This document shows, piece after piece, positions 9,028-17,909 of a stretch of DNA of 64,000 nt (the stretch's first letter is position 1; every line of letters starts with the position of its first letter). Below the pieces are notes generated by a model, which ran no database searches, was not told the DNA's origin, and saw only the letters and a list, made by a program, of their open reading frames with translations. Made by a program: the position numbers and the translations under genes. The DNA lies in the NCBI RefSeq assembly GCF_003265345.1, contig NZ_QFWW01000033.1:43437-107436 (forward strand), given 5' to 3'. This DNA comes from Lentzea terrae (GTDB lineage: Bacteria; Actinomycetota; Actinomycetes; Mycobacteriales; Pseudonocardiaceae).

Positions 9028-9940
9028 GAGGACTGAGACTACGGGTCGCGATGGTCAACAGGTCGGAGGCAGGCCCTCGGGGTGTCCTGCCCGCCGGCCA
9101 CACCGCCCGCAACGCCCGGTGCAGGTCGAGGTCGGTCACCTCGACGCGGACCAGCGCGCGGGTCGCGAGATCGGCCTCCACCGCGTGCACGCTGAGCACC
9201 GCGGGGCCGATCCCGCCGATCGCCGCGGCCTTGATCGCGGTGGTCGACGACATCTCCAGCAACGCTTCCGCGCTCTTGTCCACGCCGACCGCTTTCAGTG
9301 CGTGCTCCCAGGCTTGCCGGGTGCCTGAGCCGGGTTCCCTGCTCACCAACGCAGTGGCGGCGGCCTTCGCGGCCGTGACGCGACGGCGCCTGGCCCAGGG
9401 ATGGCCGGGCGCGACCACCAGTACCAGTTCGTCGTGCGCCACGATGCGACCGGTAAGGCCCGACGGCACGTCAGTCGACTCGATGAACCCCAGGTCAGCA
9501 CGTTCGGCCAGCACGTGCTCGGCCACGTGGACGGAGTTGCCCGCCGTCAGCACGGTCGCGGTGTCCGGGCTGACCGTCCGCAACGCGATCAGCCACGCCG
9601 GCAGCAGGTACTCGGCCACGGTGAGGCTCGCGGCGACCCTGAGGTGGCTGTGGCGGTCCGCCCGCAGGCTGGTGATGCCGGCGTCGAGGTCGACGGCCCG
9701 TGCGAGGACCGGAGCCGCCCACCCGGCCACCAGCTGACCGGCCGTGGTGAGGCGTGCGCCGCGCGACGTCCGTTCGAGCAGCGCGACGCCGACGCGGCCT
9801 TCCAGGGTGCGCAGGCGTTCGCTCGCCGAGGGCTGCGACATGCCGTGCGCTTTGGCCGCCCGGCCGATGCTGCCCAGCTCGGCCACGCTCAGCAGCAGGT
9901 CGAAGCTGGCGAGGTCGGTGACCCTGGACGGCAGAGGCAT
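9011..9940 (-). CDS. LysR family transcriptional regulator
   Basis: 309 residues. The N-terminal winged helix-turn-helix spans about residues 9-68 (FDLLLSVAELGSIGRAAKAH, then SQPSASERLRTLE). A periplasmic-binding-like effector domain fills the rest (LRVAASLTVAEYLLPAWL and later segments). It is divergent from the TDT carrier gene across 70 bp and is the obvious candidate regulator of that carrier. A short inverted repeat overlaps its own start codon, consistent with autoregulation. The effector is unknown. Confidence 0.88.
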   Translation of the reverse strand: MPLPSRVTDLASFDLLLSVAELGSIGRAAKAHGMSQPSASERLRTLEGRVGVALLERTSRGARLTTAGQLVAGWAAPVLARAVDLDAGITSLRADRHSHLRVAASLTVAEYLLPAWLIALRTVSPDTATVLTAGNSVHVAEHVLAERADLGFIESTDVPSGLTGRIVAHDELVLVVAPGHPWARRRRVTAAKAAATALVSREPGSGTRQAWEHALKAVGVDKSAEALLEMSSTTAIKAAAIGGIGPAVLSVHAVEADLATRALVRVEVTDLDLHRALRAVWPAGRTPRGPASDLLTIATRSLSPRADRR

Positions 9941-9953
9941 AGGGACAGCCTAT
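9939..9953. promoter_or_regulatory. Inverted repeat at lysR start, candidate operator
   Basis: ATAGG-N5-CCTAT, a perfect 5+5 repeat in the LysR/TDT divergent spacer, overlapping the lysR start codon. Its size and symmetry fit a LysR-type recognition box. Confidence 0.4.
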
Positions 9954-10010
9954 GTGTTCATCGGCGATTGGTGCCTACCGAGGTGGGCGGGCCGCGAGGA
10001 TTGTCGTGTC

Positions 10011-11033
10011 GTGACCGCTCTCGCACCTCACCCACACCGTGCCCCCGAGGTGCGACGAGCGGCGCCCTTCGGCCCGAACCTGTTCGCCTCCGTGATGGGT
10101 ACCGGGATCGTCGCCACGGCCGGTGCCGGGATGCCCGGCCTGCACACGGCGGCCACGTTCGTGTGGGCGTTGGACGCTCTGTTGCTGGTGTTTCTCGTCG
10201 TCGCGGTGCTGCGGCGCTGGACGTGGGCGACCGTGCGGGCCCAGCTCGCGGACCCGGTGATGGCCCAGTTCTGGGGCGCGCCACCGATGGCGTTGATGAC
10301 CGTCGGCACCGGCACGTTGCTGCTCGGCTCGGACTGGATCGGCCTGCCCGCAGCGCTGGCCGTCGACTGGACACTGTGGACTCTCGGCACCGCGCTCGGT
10401 CTCGCGACGTCCGTGCTGGTGCCGCTGAGGATGTTCGGCAGCGGCGAACGCGCGTTCGCGGGCTGGCTGATGCCCGTCGTGCCGCCGATGGTGTCTGCCG
10501 CCTCGGGCGCGCTGCTTGCACAGCACCTGCCGGAAGGCCAGTTCCGGCAGGCGATGGTGCTCGGCTGCTACGCGCTGTTCGGCGTGAGCCTGTTCGCGAC
10601 CATGGTGATCGTGCCGCAACTCTGGCAGCGGCTCGTCCAGCACGGCCTGGGCGCGGCGTCCACCGTGCCGACGCTGTGGATCGTGCTCGGGCCGCTGGGC
10701 CAGTCGATCACCGCCGCCAACCTGTTGGCGGGCGTGCACGTGCTGCCCGGTCAGGCCGCGTTCGGCGTGCTGTACGGCACGATCACGTGGGGCTTCGCGC
10801 TGCTGTGGGTGGCGATCGCGGCGACCGCCACCGTGCGGACCGCCCGGCGCGGGCTGCCGTTCGCGTTGACCTGGTGGAGCTTCGTCTTCCCGCTCGGGAC
10901 GTTGGTGACCGGCACGAGCGCGCTCGCGAAACAGGTCCCGTCGGCGATGTTCACCGGCGTCGCCGTCGTGCTGTACGGCGCGCTCGTACTGGCCTGGGTC
11001 ACCGTGGCCGTGCGGACGTTGTTTCAGCGCTGA
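10011..11033 (+). CDS. TDT family transporter (TehA/SLAC1 fold)
   Basis: 340-residue membrane protein of the tellurite-resistance/dicarboxylate transporter family, with about ten hydrophobic segments. The opening FGPNLFASVMGTGIVA is the family hallmark, and WGAPPMALMTVGTGTLL follows. Members export sulfite, take up dicarboxylates or act as anion channels; the substrate is not evident here. The GTG at 10011 is chosen because hydrophobic helix 1 begins about 20 residues later and nothing family-like lies upstream. The 3' end overlaps the convergent hydrolase gene by 10 bp. It is probably controlled by the divergent LysR regulator. Confidence 0.85.
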   Translation: MTALAPHPHRAPEVRRAAPFGPNLFASVMGTGIVATAGAGMPGLHTAATFVWALDALLLVFLVVAVLRRWTWATVRAQLADPVMAQFWGAPPMALMTVGTGTLLLGSDWIGLPAALAVDWTLWTLGTALGLATSVLVPLRMFGSGERAFAGWLMPVVPPMVSAASGALLAQHLPEGQFRQAMVLGCYALFGVSLFATMVIVPQLWQRLVQHGLGAASTVPTLWIVLGPLGQSITAANLLAGVHVLPGQAAFGVLYGTITWGFALLWVAIAATATVRTARRGLPFALTWWSFVFPLGTLVTGTSALAKQVPSAMFTGVAVVLYGALVLAWVTVAVRTLFQR

Positions 11034-11773
11034 CCGAGGTCGAGCAGGAGGTTGCCGAACGCCTCGGGTGCTTCAAGCATCACCATGTGACCGGCGTGCG
11101 GAATCTCGGTGTAGCTGGCCGCCGCGCCGAGCGCCCACTCCGGCAAGTTCCACCCAGCGCGGGAACGGGCGCCTGCGACGAGATGCACCGGCACGTCCTG
11201 GAAAACCTTCCGCAGCAACGGCTCGTACTGTGATCGCCCGGTGAACTCGACGACGGCGTGCGCCATGGCTTGGAGCGTGCCGGCCGGCTGATGGGCCAGC
11301 GCCTCGGCGGCCGAACTGATGTTCTCGTCGGTCGGCTCGACGCCGCCGTCGCGCAGCCAGCGCGCCGGATCCGCGCGGTCGGCTGCCAACAGGTCGTGCG
11401 CCTCGCGAGGTGTCATGCGGGCGAGTTGAGCCGACCAGAACGCGTCGCCCAGGTTGAAGTTGCCTTCGACGTTGACCACAGAGGCCACCCGGTTCGGGTA
11501 CTGGTGCGCGAAGGCCATCGCGATGACGCCGCCGACGGAATGCCCGACCAGGTGGACGCGGGTGTCGGGCGCGGCGCGGTCGACGGCGGCGCGCACGTGG
11601 TCGACCTGGGCTTCGATCGTGATGTCAGCCGCGTCGGTTTCCGCGCCGTAGCCCAGCAGATCGGGGCAGACGACGGTGGCCGGACGCAGCAGCGAAAGAG
11701 TGCGGTGATCAGCCAAGGGGCCGATGAGACCGTGTACGAAGACGAGAGGTAGCACGGAGCCCCATCCTCTCAT
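11024..11773 (-). CDS. Alpha/beta hydrolase
   Basis: 249 residues. The oxyanion strand LPLVFVHGLIG lies near the N-terminus, the nucleophile elbow GHSVGG at about residues 77-82, and the catalytic His in IPHAGHMVMLEAPE near the C-terminus, giving a complete Ser-His triad framework. No signal peptide, so probably cytosolic. The substrate is unknown. It is divergent from the MFS gene across 59 bp, so a shared promoter region is likely. Confidence 0.82.
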   Translation of the reverse strand: MRGWGSVLPLVFVHGLIGPLADHRTLSLLRPATVVCPDLLGYGAETDAADITIEAQVDHVRAAVDRAAPDTRVHLVGHSVGGVIAMAFAHQYPNRVASVVNVEGNFNLGDAFWSAQLARMTPREAHDLLAADRADPARWLRDGGVEPTDENISSAAEALAHQPAGTLQAMAHAVVEFTGRSQYEPLLRKVFQDVPVHLVAGARSRAGWNLPEWALGAAASYTEIPHAGHMVMLEAPEAFGNLLLDLGQR

Positions 11774-11832
11774 GGCGATCTACGTAATACCTACCGACGC
11801 GAACGGCCGCCGCCCGCCACGAAGGTAGTCGT

Positions 11833-12960
11833 GTGACAACGACACGAACCGCACCAACGCGGACGGCACGGGCGGTGGTCCTCGCCGCAGCCACGCTGAC
11901 GATCATGGCGGCGGCGATCATCGCCCCGAGCCTGCCCGCGATGGGCGAGGTGTACGGCGAGGGCGTGCTGGTCCGGCTCGCCCTCACCATCACCTCACTG
12001 GCCATCGCGATCAGCGCACCGGTCGCGGGTCTGGTGGCAGACCGGGTCGGCCGCAAACCGCTGCTGGTCACCAGCCTCGTCACCTACGCGGTCGCCGGTA
12101 CCGCCGGCTACTTCGTGGCCGGTCTCCCGGTGCTGCTGGGCACGAGAACGCTGCTCGGCCTGGCGGTCGGCGGCGTCATGACGTCGGTCAGCGCCCTCAT
12201 CACGGACTGGTTCGACGGCCAGGAACGCGGCAGGTTCCTGGGGCTCCAGCAAGCTTTCGCCAGCCTCGGCGGCGTGGTCTTCCTGCCACTGGCCGGAGTC
12301 CTCGCGGGCGTCGACTGGCGGCTTCCGTTCTGGCTCTACAGCGTGGCTGCGGCGATCGCGGTACTGGCCGTCATCGGCCTCAAGAACGAACCTCGCACGG
12401 TCCAGCAGCCGTCGAAGACAGCGTTCCCGGCCAAGGCCGTCGGCATCTACCTGCTGGCTCTCCTCGCCACGCTCGTCTTCTACATGGCGCCGACGCAGCT
12501 GCCGTTCCTGCTGCGCGACCTCGGCGCCGGTCCGGCGGTGATCGGCGTGGTCGTCGCCGGCAGCACCCTGACCAGTGTCGTGGGAGCACTGGTTTTCCCG
12601 AAGTTGCCGAAGGGCCGGATCACCGGGGCCAGCATCGCCCTCCTGGGCCTGGGGTGGCTGCTGATCGGCTACGGCAGCACCATCGCGCTCGTCACGGCCG
12701 GACTTCTCGTCGGCGGCTTCGGTGTCGGCCTGGTCGTCCCGAACCTCAACCTGCAGCTGGCCAACGCCGCCGGCCCGGCGCAACGAGGCCGCGTGCTCAG
12801 CGGGCTGGTCGCCGGGATCTTCCTGGGCCAGTTCCTGTCCCCGCTCGTCATCGCACCGCTCGTCCAGACCGCCGGCATCGCCGCCGCGTTCACCTGGACC
12901 GGACTCGTCACCACCGTCGCAGGGGCGGTCCTCGCCCTGGCACCCAAGGAGAAGAACTGA
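11833..12960 (+). CDS. MFS transporter (DHA1-like)
   Basis: 375-residue, 12-helix major facilitator. Motif A appears as GLVADRVGRKPLL between helices 2 and 3, and LLGLAVGGVMTSVSAL marks helix 4, as in drug:H+ antiporters. GTG start at 11833. Its stop (TGA) shares one base with the ATG of the downstream Dabb-SnoaL gene, so the two are translationally coupled. It may export a product or toxin handled by that protein, but no substrate evidence is visible. Confidence 0.88.
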   Translation: MTTTRTAPTRTARAVVLAAATLTIMAAAIIAPSLPAMGEVYGEGVLVRLALTITSLAIAISAPVAGLVADRVGRKPLLVTSLVTYAVAGTAGYFVAGLPVLLGTRTLLGLAVGGVMTSVSALITDWFDGQERGRFLGLQQAFASLGGVVFLPLAGVLAGVDWRLPFWLYSVAAAIAVLAVIGLKNEPRTVQQPSKTAFPAKAVGIYLLALLATLVFYMAPTQLPFLLRDLGAGPAVIGVVVAGSTLTSVVGALVFPKLPKGRITGASIALLGLGWLLIGYGSTIALVTAGLLVGGFGVGLVVPNLNLQLANAAGPAQRGRVLSGLVAGIFLGQFLSPLVIAPLVQTAGIAAAFTWTGLVTTVAGAVLALAPKEKN

Positions 12961-13763
12961 TGATCTACCACGGCAACCGCTTCACCCTGCGCGAGGACGC
13001 CTCGCCCGAGCAGGTCGAGGAGGCGCTGGAAAGCCTGCGCAACCAGGGGCGCGTGATTCCCTCGGTCAAGTCGTTCGTCGTCGGTCGTGACTACGGCGGC
13101 GAGTACGAGTGGGGCGCCACGTTCGTCATCGAGGACCTCGAGGGGTACTGGGAGTACCTGATCCACCCGGCGCATCGGAACACCGACCGGGTCGGGCTGC
13201 CGCTCGTGGACAAGTTCGTGTCGTTCGACATCACCGACGACGAGGACCCCGAGATGGGCGCGAAGATCGCCGCCCTGCACCAGAAGCGCTACGACGCCGA
13301 CCCCGAGCTGACCGAGCTCGTGTCCGGCCTCGGCGAGTACACGGGCAGCGCCGCCCCCGGTCAGCACGGTGGAGAACCGATGAGCGACACCGTCACGCAG
13401 GCCTGGGCCGACCTCTGGAACGGCGACCTCGCCCTCGTCGAGACCCGGGTGAGCGAGGACTTCGTCTCCCACGCCGCACCGCTGCTCGGCGGTCCGCCGC
13501 AGGACCACACCGGCCGGGAGAACCTCGCCGAGTGGGTCAAGGGCGCGCACGCGAACCTGCCGGGACTGAAGTTCACCGTCCAGGTCGGACCGATCGTGCA
13601 GGACCCGTTCCACGTGCTGCGCTGGCAGGCCGAAGCCGGCGGGATCTTCTTCTACGGCACGGACATCCTGCGCGTCGTGGACGGCAGGATCGTCGAGTAC
13701 TGGGCCAACGCCGACAGCCTGTGGACCGCCCAGCAGCTCGGCCTGGTCACCCCGGTCAGCTGA
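12960..13763 (+). CDS. Dabb domain fused to SnoaL-like domain
   Basis: 267 residues in two parts. Residues 1-about 105 look like a dimeric alpha/beta barrel (stress-responsive A/B barrel: MIYHGNRFTLREDAS, VVGRDYGGEYEWGATFVIED, HPAHRNTDRVGLPLVDKFVSFDI). Residues 141-267 are a SnoaL/NTF2-like domain (WADLWNGDLALVETRVSEDFVSHA, ending DGRIVEYWANADSLWTAQQLG). Both folds bind small hydrophobic ligands. The junction contains an in-frame ATG at 13380 preceded by a GGAG, so the second domain may also be made alone. It overlaps the convergent LAL gene by 8 bp. Function unknown. Confidence 0.8.
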   Translation: MIYHGNRFTLREDASPEQVEEALESLRNQGRVIPSVKSFVVGRDYGGEYEWGATFVIEDLEGYWEYLIHPAHRNTDRVGLPLVDKFVSFDITDDEDPEMGAKIAALHQKRYDADPELTELVSGLGEYTGSAAPGQHGGEPMSDTVTQAWADLWNGDLALVETRVSEDFVSHAAPLLGGPPQDHTGRENLAEWVKGAHANLPGLKFTVQVGPIVQDPFHVLRWQAEAGGIFFYGTDILRVVDGRIVEYWANADSLWTAQQLGLVTPVS

Positions 13764-16368
13764 GGTCGAGCTCCTTCAGCTGCCGCCGCGAGTTGATGCC
13801 CAGTTTGCGGAAGACGTTCCGCAGGTGGGCGTCAACCGTGCGGGGGCTGAGGAACAACCGGGCGGCGACCTCCTTGGACGTCGCCCCGGTGGCCACGAGC
13901 CTGGCGATGTGCTGCTCCTGCCCGGTGAGGTCGTCCGCGGCCCGTGCAGACCGGCTGCGGGCGATCTCACCGGTCGCCTGCAGCTCCCGCGCCGCCCGTG
14001 CGGCGAAAGCCCGCATTCCCATGCCGGACAACAGCTCGTGCGCCGCCCGCAGTTGTTCACGGGCGTCGACCCGGCGGCCGGCCCGCCGCAGCCATTCCCC
14101 GTACAGCAGGTGGGCCCGCGCGAGATAGGGCCGGGCCGTGGTGACTTCGAGATGCGACACGGCTGCGCGGTAGTCCTCCTCGTCGCCGCAGACCAAGGCC
14201 CGTGCCGACGCGGCGACCCCGAACCCCCACTCGGTGCCCGCGGCCGACGTCCGTTCGGTGAGATCTTCGAGAGCGGCCAGCGCGGACTTCTCCTCTCCGC
14301 ACCGCATCGCCGCCTCGACCAGTTCGGGCAACGAGATGCCGGCGAGGTAGAGATCGCCCGGCGCAACGGCCTCGCGAGCAGCCGAAAGCGCCGACGGGTA
14401 GTCGCCGAGCGCGTTGTGCAGGACGGCAGCGGCCCAATGCGCGTTGGCCACCAGCAATCCCTCCACCCGAGCCGCCGCACGGGTCGCATGTTCGATCTGG
14501 TGCAGCAGCTCCTCCTGACACCCGCGCATCGCGGCCAGGTGCAACCGCGGATAGGGCAGGGGAGTGACCCCGAGCGCGTCCGCGACGGCCTCCTCCTCGG
14601 CGATGGCGGAGGCAGCCGTCCCGAAGTCACCGGCGTGCACGGCCACCAGCGCCGTCTGCGCGAGGCCGAGCCGGAGCACGAACGGCGACCCGGCCTCCCG
14701 TCCCGTCCGCATCAGCCACTCGGTGACGGTGTGGTGCACCTCGGTGTCCCACAGCTCACCGGCGAGCATCGTCGCCAGCGCGGGATGCCCGGTCCAGCTG
14801 AGATCGGTGAAAGCCTGGCGCAGCAACGGCACAGCGGCCTGATGCCCCTCAGTTGCCAGCACGACGAGCGCGTTCAGCACGTCTGGCGCGGCCGGCAACG
14901 GCCGGGCCTCGCGGACGACGACGTCGAGGACGCCACTGGCCCGCCCGACCGTCAACCCGATCTCCAACGCGTCGAGCACGCACTCACGCGCGGCGACACC
15001 ACTCATGCGTCGGGCCGCCTTCAGCACGAACTCGGGTCCGTCGTTGGTGGCGTTGCGGACGAACGCCACCCGTCCGCGCAGCACGTCGGCCCGCGCGAGG
15101 TCGGGTTCATCGAGCAACCCGGCCTCGACCGTGCTGAGCAGCTCGGCGGCGTCGCTCACGGCACCCGCGTCGAACTTCGCCTGCCCCGCCGAAAGGGTGC
15201 GCTCCGCCCGCAGCTCCGGGTCCAGCGACAGCGCCGCGGCACGTTCCAGGAACGCCGCGGCCGCCGCCACGCCGCCGCGAGACCGCGCGCGGGCGGCCGA
15301 TCTCTCCAGTTCGGCCGCCACCTCGTCGTCAGGTCCCGTACCGGCCTGGGCGAGGTGCCACACCCGCCGATCCGGATCGGCCTGTGCGTCCGTCACCGCG
15401 GCGAGTGCGAGGTGCGCGGCCTGCCGCTGCGCCGGGCTCGCTGCGAGGTAGCCGGCCGAACGCGCCAGCGGGTGGCAGAACCGCACCCTCGTCGACAGGG
15501 TGACCAGGCCGGACGCTTCCGCCACCGAGCCGGCCGTCGTCACGTCCAGCCCGAGTTCCCTGGCCGCCGCCCAGAGCAGCCGTGGTTCACCGGTGGGATC
15601 GGCGCCGGCCACGACCAGCAGCGCCCGCGCGTCCTCCGGCAGAGCAGCGATCCTGCGCTGGAAGCCGGCCTCGATCGCGCTGGGCACCGACCCGGCCTCC
15701 GGCAGCGCGAAGCCACCCGCCCTGGGCAGCTCCAGCAACGCCAGCGGGTTGCCGCGCGCCTCGGCGAGCAACCGCTCCCGCACCTTGTCGTCCACCGACT
15801 CGGCGGCCAGCAACGCCCGTGCCTGGGCATCGGGCAGACCCGCCACCTCCAGCGCAGGCAGCGCGGTCAGCCTGCCGGGTTCTCGTGCGGCGAGCACCAG
15901 CACGATCGGGTCCGCCGCCAGTCGCCGCCCGAGAAACGCGAAGATCCTCGCGGACGCGTCGTCGAGCCAATGCGCGTCATCGACCAGGCAGACCACCGGG
16001 CTCGCCGCCGCGAGCAGGTCCAAAGTGGCCAGTCCGATCTGCAGCACGTCCGGCGTTCCGCTCACCAGTCCGAAGGCGACCTCCAGGGCCGCCCGACGAC
16101 CGGGAGCGAGCTCCACCAGCCGGTCCAGCAGCGGGACGCACAGCTGGTGCAGCGCCGCGAACGGCAGCTCGGTCTCGAACTCCGACCCGGACGCGTCCAG
16201 CACTCCGAACCCGGACGCCGCCGCCCGCACGTGCTCCAGCAGCGCGCTCTTGCCGATCCCGGCCTCGCCGCGCAGCACCAGTGCTCCGCCACGACCGTCG
16301 CGAGCCGCTTTGAGCATCCCGTCCAGGCAACGGATCTCGTCGTCACGGCCGAGCAGGCGAGTGGGCAT
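13756..16368 (-). CDS. LuxR family regulator, LAL type (AAA ATPase)
   Basis: 870-residue large ATP-binding regulator. An N-terminal AAA-like ATPase has Walker A GEAGIGKSALL (about 34-44) and Walker B VVCLVDDAHWLDD. A long helical TPR-like middle follows, and a C-terminal LuxR helix-turn-helix (LTGQEQHIARLVATGATSKEV through RTVDAHLRNVFRKLGI). LAL proteins often activate secondary-metabolite or sugar-utilisation genes, but no biosynthetic cluster is seen here. It is divergent from the M14 carboxypeptidase gene across 128 bp and convergent with the Dabb-SnoaL gene, so either could be a target. Confidence 0.92.
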   Translation of the reverse strand: MPTRLLGRDDEIRCLDGMLKAARDGRGGALVLRGEAGIGKSALLEHVRAAASGFGVLDASGSEFETELPFAALHQLCVPLLDRLVELAPGRRAALEVAFGLVSGTPDVLQIGLATLDLLAAASPVVCLVDDAHWLDDASARIFAFLGRRLAADPIVLVLAAREPGRLTALPALEVAGLPDAQARALLAAESVDDKVRERLLAEARGNPLALLELPRAGGFALPEAGSVPSAIEAGFQRRIAALPEDARALLVVAGADPTGEPRLLWAAARELGLDVTTAGSVAEASGLVTLSTRVRFCHPLARSAGYLAASPAQRQAAHLALAAVTDAQADPDRRVWHLAQAGTGPDDEVAAELERSAARARSRGGVAAAAAFLERAAALSLDPELRAERTLSAGQAKFDAGAVSDAAELLSTVEAGLLDEPDLARADVLRGRVAFVRNATNDGPEFVLKAARRMSGVAARECVLDALEIGLTVGRASGVLDVVVREARPLPAAPDVLNALVVLATEGHQAAVPLLRQAFTDLSWTGHPALATMLAGELWDTEVHHTVTEWLMRTGREAGSPFVLRLGLAQTALVAVHAGDFGTAASAIAEEEAVADALGVTPLPYPRLHLAAMRGCQEELLHQIEHATRAAARVEGLLVANAHWAAAVLHNALGDYPSALSAAREAVAPGDLYLAGISLPELVEAAMRCGEEKSALAALEDLTERTSAAGTEWGFGVAASARALVCGDEEDYRAAVSHLEVTTARPYLARAHLLYGEWLRRAGRRVDAREQLRAAHELLSGMGMRAFAARAARELQATGEIARSRSARAADDLTGQEQHIARLVATGATSKEVAARLFLSPRTVDAHLRNVFRKLGINSRRQLKELDLS

Positions 16369-16496
16369 GACCGCACAGTAGGTGAACGGGCCGGGCGTCG
16401 TTCCGGGCGTCTCAAATCGCTACCGCCATGATCACCCTCGCTACGGTGTGTGTCGGGAGAGCGTTTTCTCGTGACTTCACAGGGGGGATCTCGGAC

Positions 16497-17855
16497 ATGA
16501 AGCAGCTGAGCCTCGTCCTGGCGGGTGCCGCCAGCGCGGCTTTCCTCGTCGGCACGTCGGTGGCCGCACCGCCACCCGCCGCACCGGTGCAGGAGGGGCC
16601 GACGTACGTCTACCGCGTGCCGGCCCCGCTCGGGCAGAAGGCGCAGGACCTGCTCCAGCGCGGGTTCGACGTGCTGGAGCAGCGCGACGGCGACGACCTG
16701 TTCGTGCTGGGCGCCAAGGACGTGCACAGCAAACTCGCCGAGGCCGGGTTCACCGGCACCGTCGAGTCCGTCATGGCGCCGCCGCAACCGGGGCTGAAGG
16801 CCCAGGGCGCGGGCATCAACCAGACTTACTACGGCGGTTACCGCACGGTCAAAGCGCACTACGCGCACCTCGACCAGGTCTCCTGGCGGTACCCGCGGCT
16901 GGCCACCGTCGTGGACTACGGCGACTCGTGGCGCAAGACCCAGGGCGCGGGCGGCTACGACCTGAAGGCCGTCTGCATCACCAAGAGGACGCCCGGCGAC
17001 TGCAAGCAGACGCCGAACGCGCGCAAGCCGCGGTTGTTCGTGTCGGCGCAGATCCACGCCCGCGAGATCACGACCGGCGACATGGCGTGGCGCTGGATCG
17101 ACCACCTGACGCAGGGCTACGGCAAGGACGCCGAGGTGACGTCGCTGCTCGACACGACCGAGGTCTGGGTCGTGCCGATCGCGAACCCGGACGGTGTGCA
17201 GATCGTCCAGTCGGGCGGCGACACGCCGAAGCTGCAGCGCAAGAACGCCAACTACACCAACGGTCCCAAGGACTGCGGCCCGGACCCGTACGCTCACGTC
17301 GGGGTCGACCTCAACCGCAACTTCGACGCGCAGTGGGGTGACAACGGCACGTCGAACGATCCGTGCCACCAGGTCTACCGCGGTCCGAAGGCCGACTCCG
17401 AGGTCGAGACCAGGGCGCTGGAGAAGCTCTTCCGCGGCCTCTTCCCGGACAAGCGCGGGCCTGGCTTGGGTGACCCCGCCGACCCGGACACCCGCGGCAT
17501 GGTCGTCACGATGCACTCAGCGCTGAACGTCGTGCTGTTGCCGTGGGGCTACACGACGACCCCGTCGCCGAACGACGGCCCGTTGCGCGCGATGGCGGCC
17601 GAGATGGCGCGGCTCGCGGGGCCGGACTGGAAGTACGGGCAGCCCGGTGAGCTGCTCTACACCGCGGGCGGCTCGATCGACGACTGGGTCTACGGCGAGC
17701 TCGGGGTTCCGCACTACACCTGGGAGGTCGGCAACTGGGAGGGCGACTGCGCCGGCTTCCTGCCCGCCTACTCCTGCCAGGACGGGCACTGGGCGAAGGT
17801 CAAGCCGATGCTGACCTACGCGGCGCGCAAGGCCGCGAACCCGTACCGGAGCTGA
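16497..17855 (+). CDS. Secreted M14 zinc carboxypeptidase
   Basis: 452 residues beginning with a Sec signal peptide (basic MKQ, hydrophobic core, cleavage near SVAAPPP). The M14 zinc site is seen as IHAREI (His and Glu, about residue 187) and a later His in VVTMHSALN. The substrate-binding DLNRNFD is typical, and the catalytic Glu is in YTWEVGNWEGDC near the C-terminus. Six or more Cys in the mature enzyme suggest disulfides. It should cleave C-terminal residues from extracellular peptides. An AGGGGGG purine run lies about 10 nt before the ATG. A strong hairpin follows the stop. Confidence 0.93.
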   Translation: MKQLSLVLAGAASAAFLVGTSVAAPPPAAPVQEGPTYVYRVPAPLGQKAQDLLQRGFDVLEQRDGDDLFVLGAKDVHSKLAEAGFTGTVESVMAPPQPGLKAQGAGINQTYYGGYRTVKAHYAHLDQVSWRYPRLATVVDYGDSWRKTQGAGGYDLKAVCITKRTPGDCKQTPNARKPRLFVSAQIHAREITTGDMAWRWIDHLTQGYGKDAEVTSLLDTTEVWVVPIANPDGVQIVQSGGDTPKLQRKNANYTNGPKDCGPDPYAHVGVDLNRNFDAQWGDNGTSNDPCHQVYRGPKADSEVETRALEKLFRGLFPDKRGPGLGDPADPDTRGMVVTMHSALNVVLLPWGYTTTPSPNDGPLRAMAAEMARLAGPDWKYGQPGELLYTAGGSIDDWVYGELGVPHYTWEVGNWEGDCAGFLPAYSCQDGHWAKVKPMLTYAARKAANPYRS

Positions 17856-17860
17856 CGGTT

Positions 17861-17897
17861 CCCGTGACCGCGGCGTTTCCCGCGCCGCGGTCACGGG
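17861..17897 (+). terminator. Hairpin terminator after the M14 gene
   Basis: Perfect 15-bp inverted repeat, left arm 17861-17875 and right arm 17883-17897, with a 7-nt loop, starting 5 bp after the stop codon. There is no T-tract, as is common for actinobacterial terminators. Confidence 0.7.
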
Positions 17898-17900
17898 TAC
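17875..17900 (+). promoter_or_regulatory. SigB-type promoter, GTTT-N16-GGGTAC
   Basis: GTTT at 17875-17878 and GGGTAC at 17895-17900, spacer 16. The -35 sits at the apex of the terminator hairpin described above. The -10 ends 9 nt before the ATG at 17910, predicting a leaderless or nearly leaderless transcript. Confidence 0.6.
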
Positions 17901-17909
17901 GCGCTCCGC

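Noticed and set aside
13756..17855. Regulator-peptidase pair as a quorum-sensing system
   Set aside because: LAL regulators are not acyl-homoserine-lactone or peptide receptors, and no signal gene is present.
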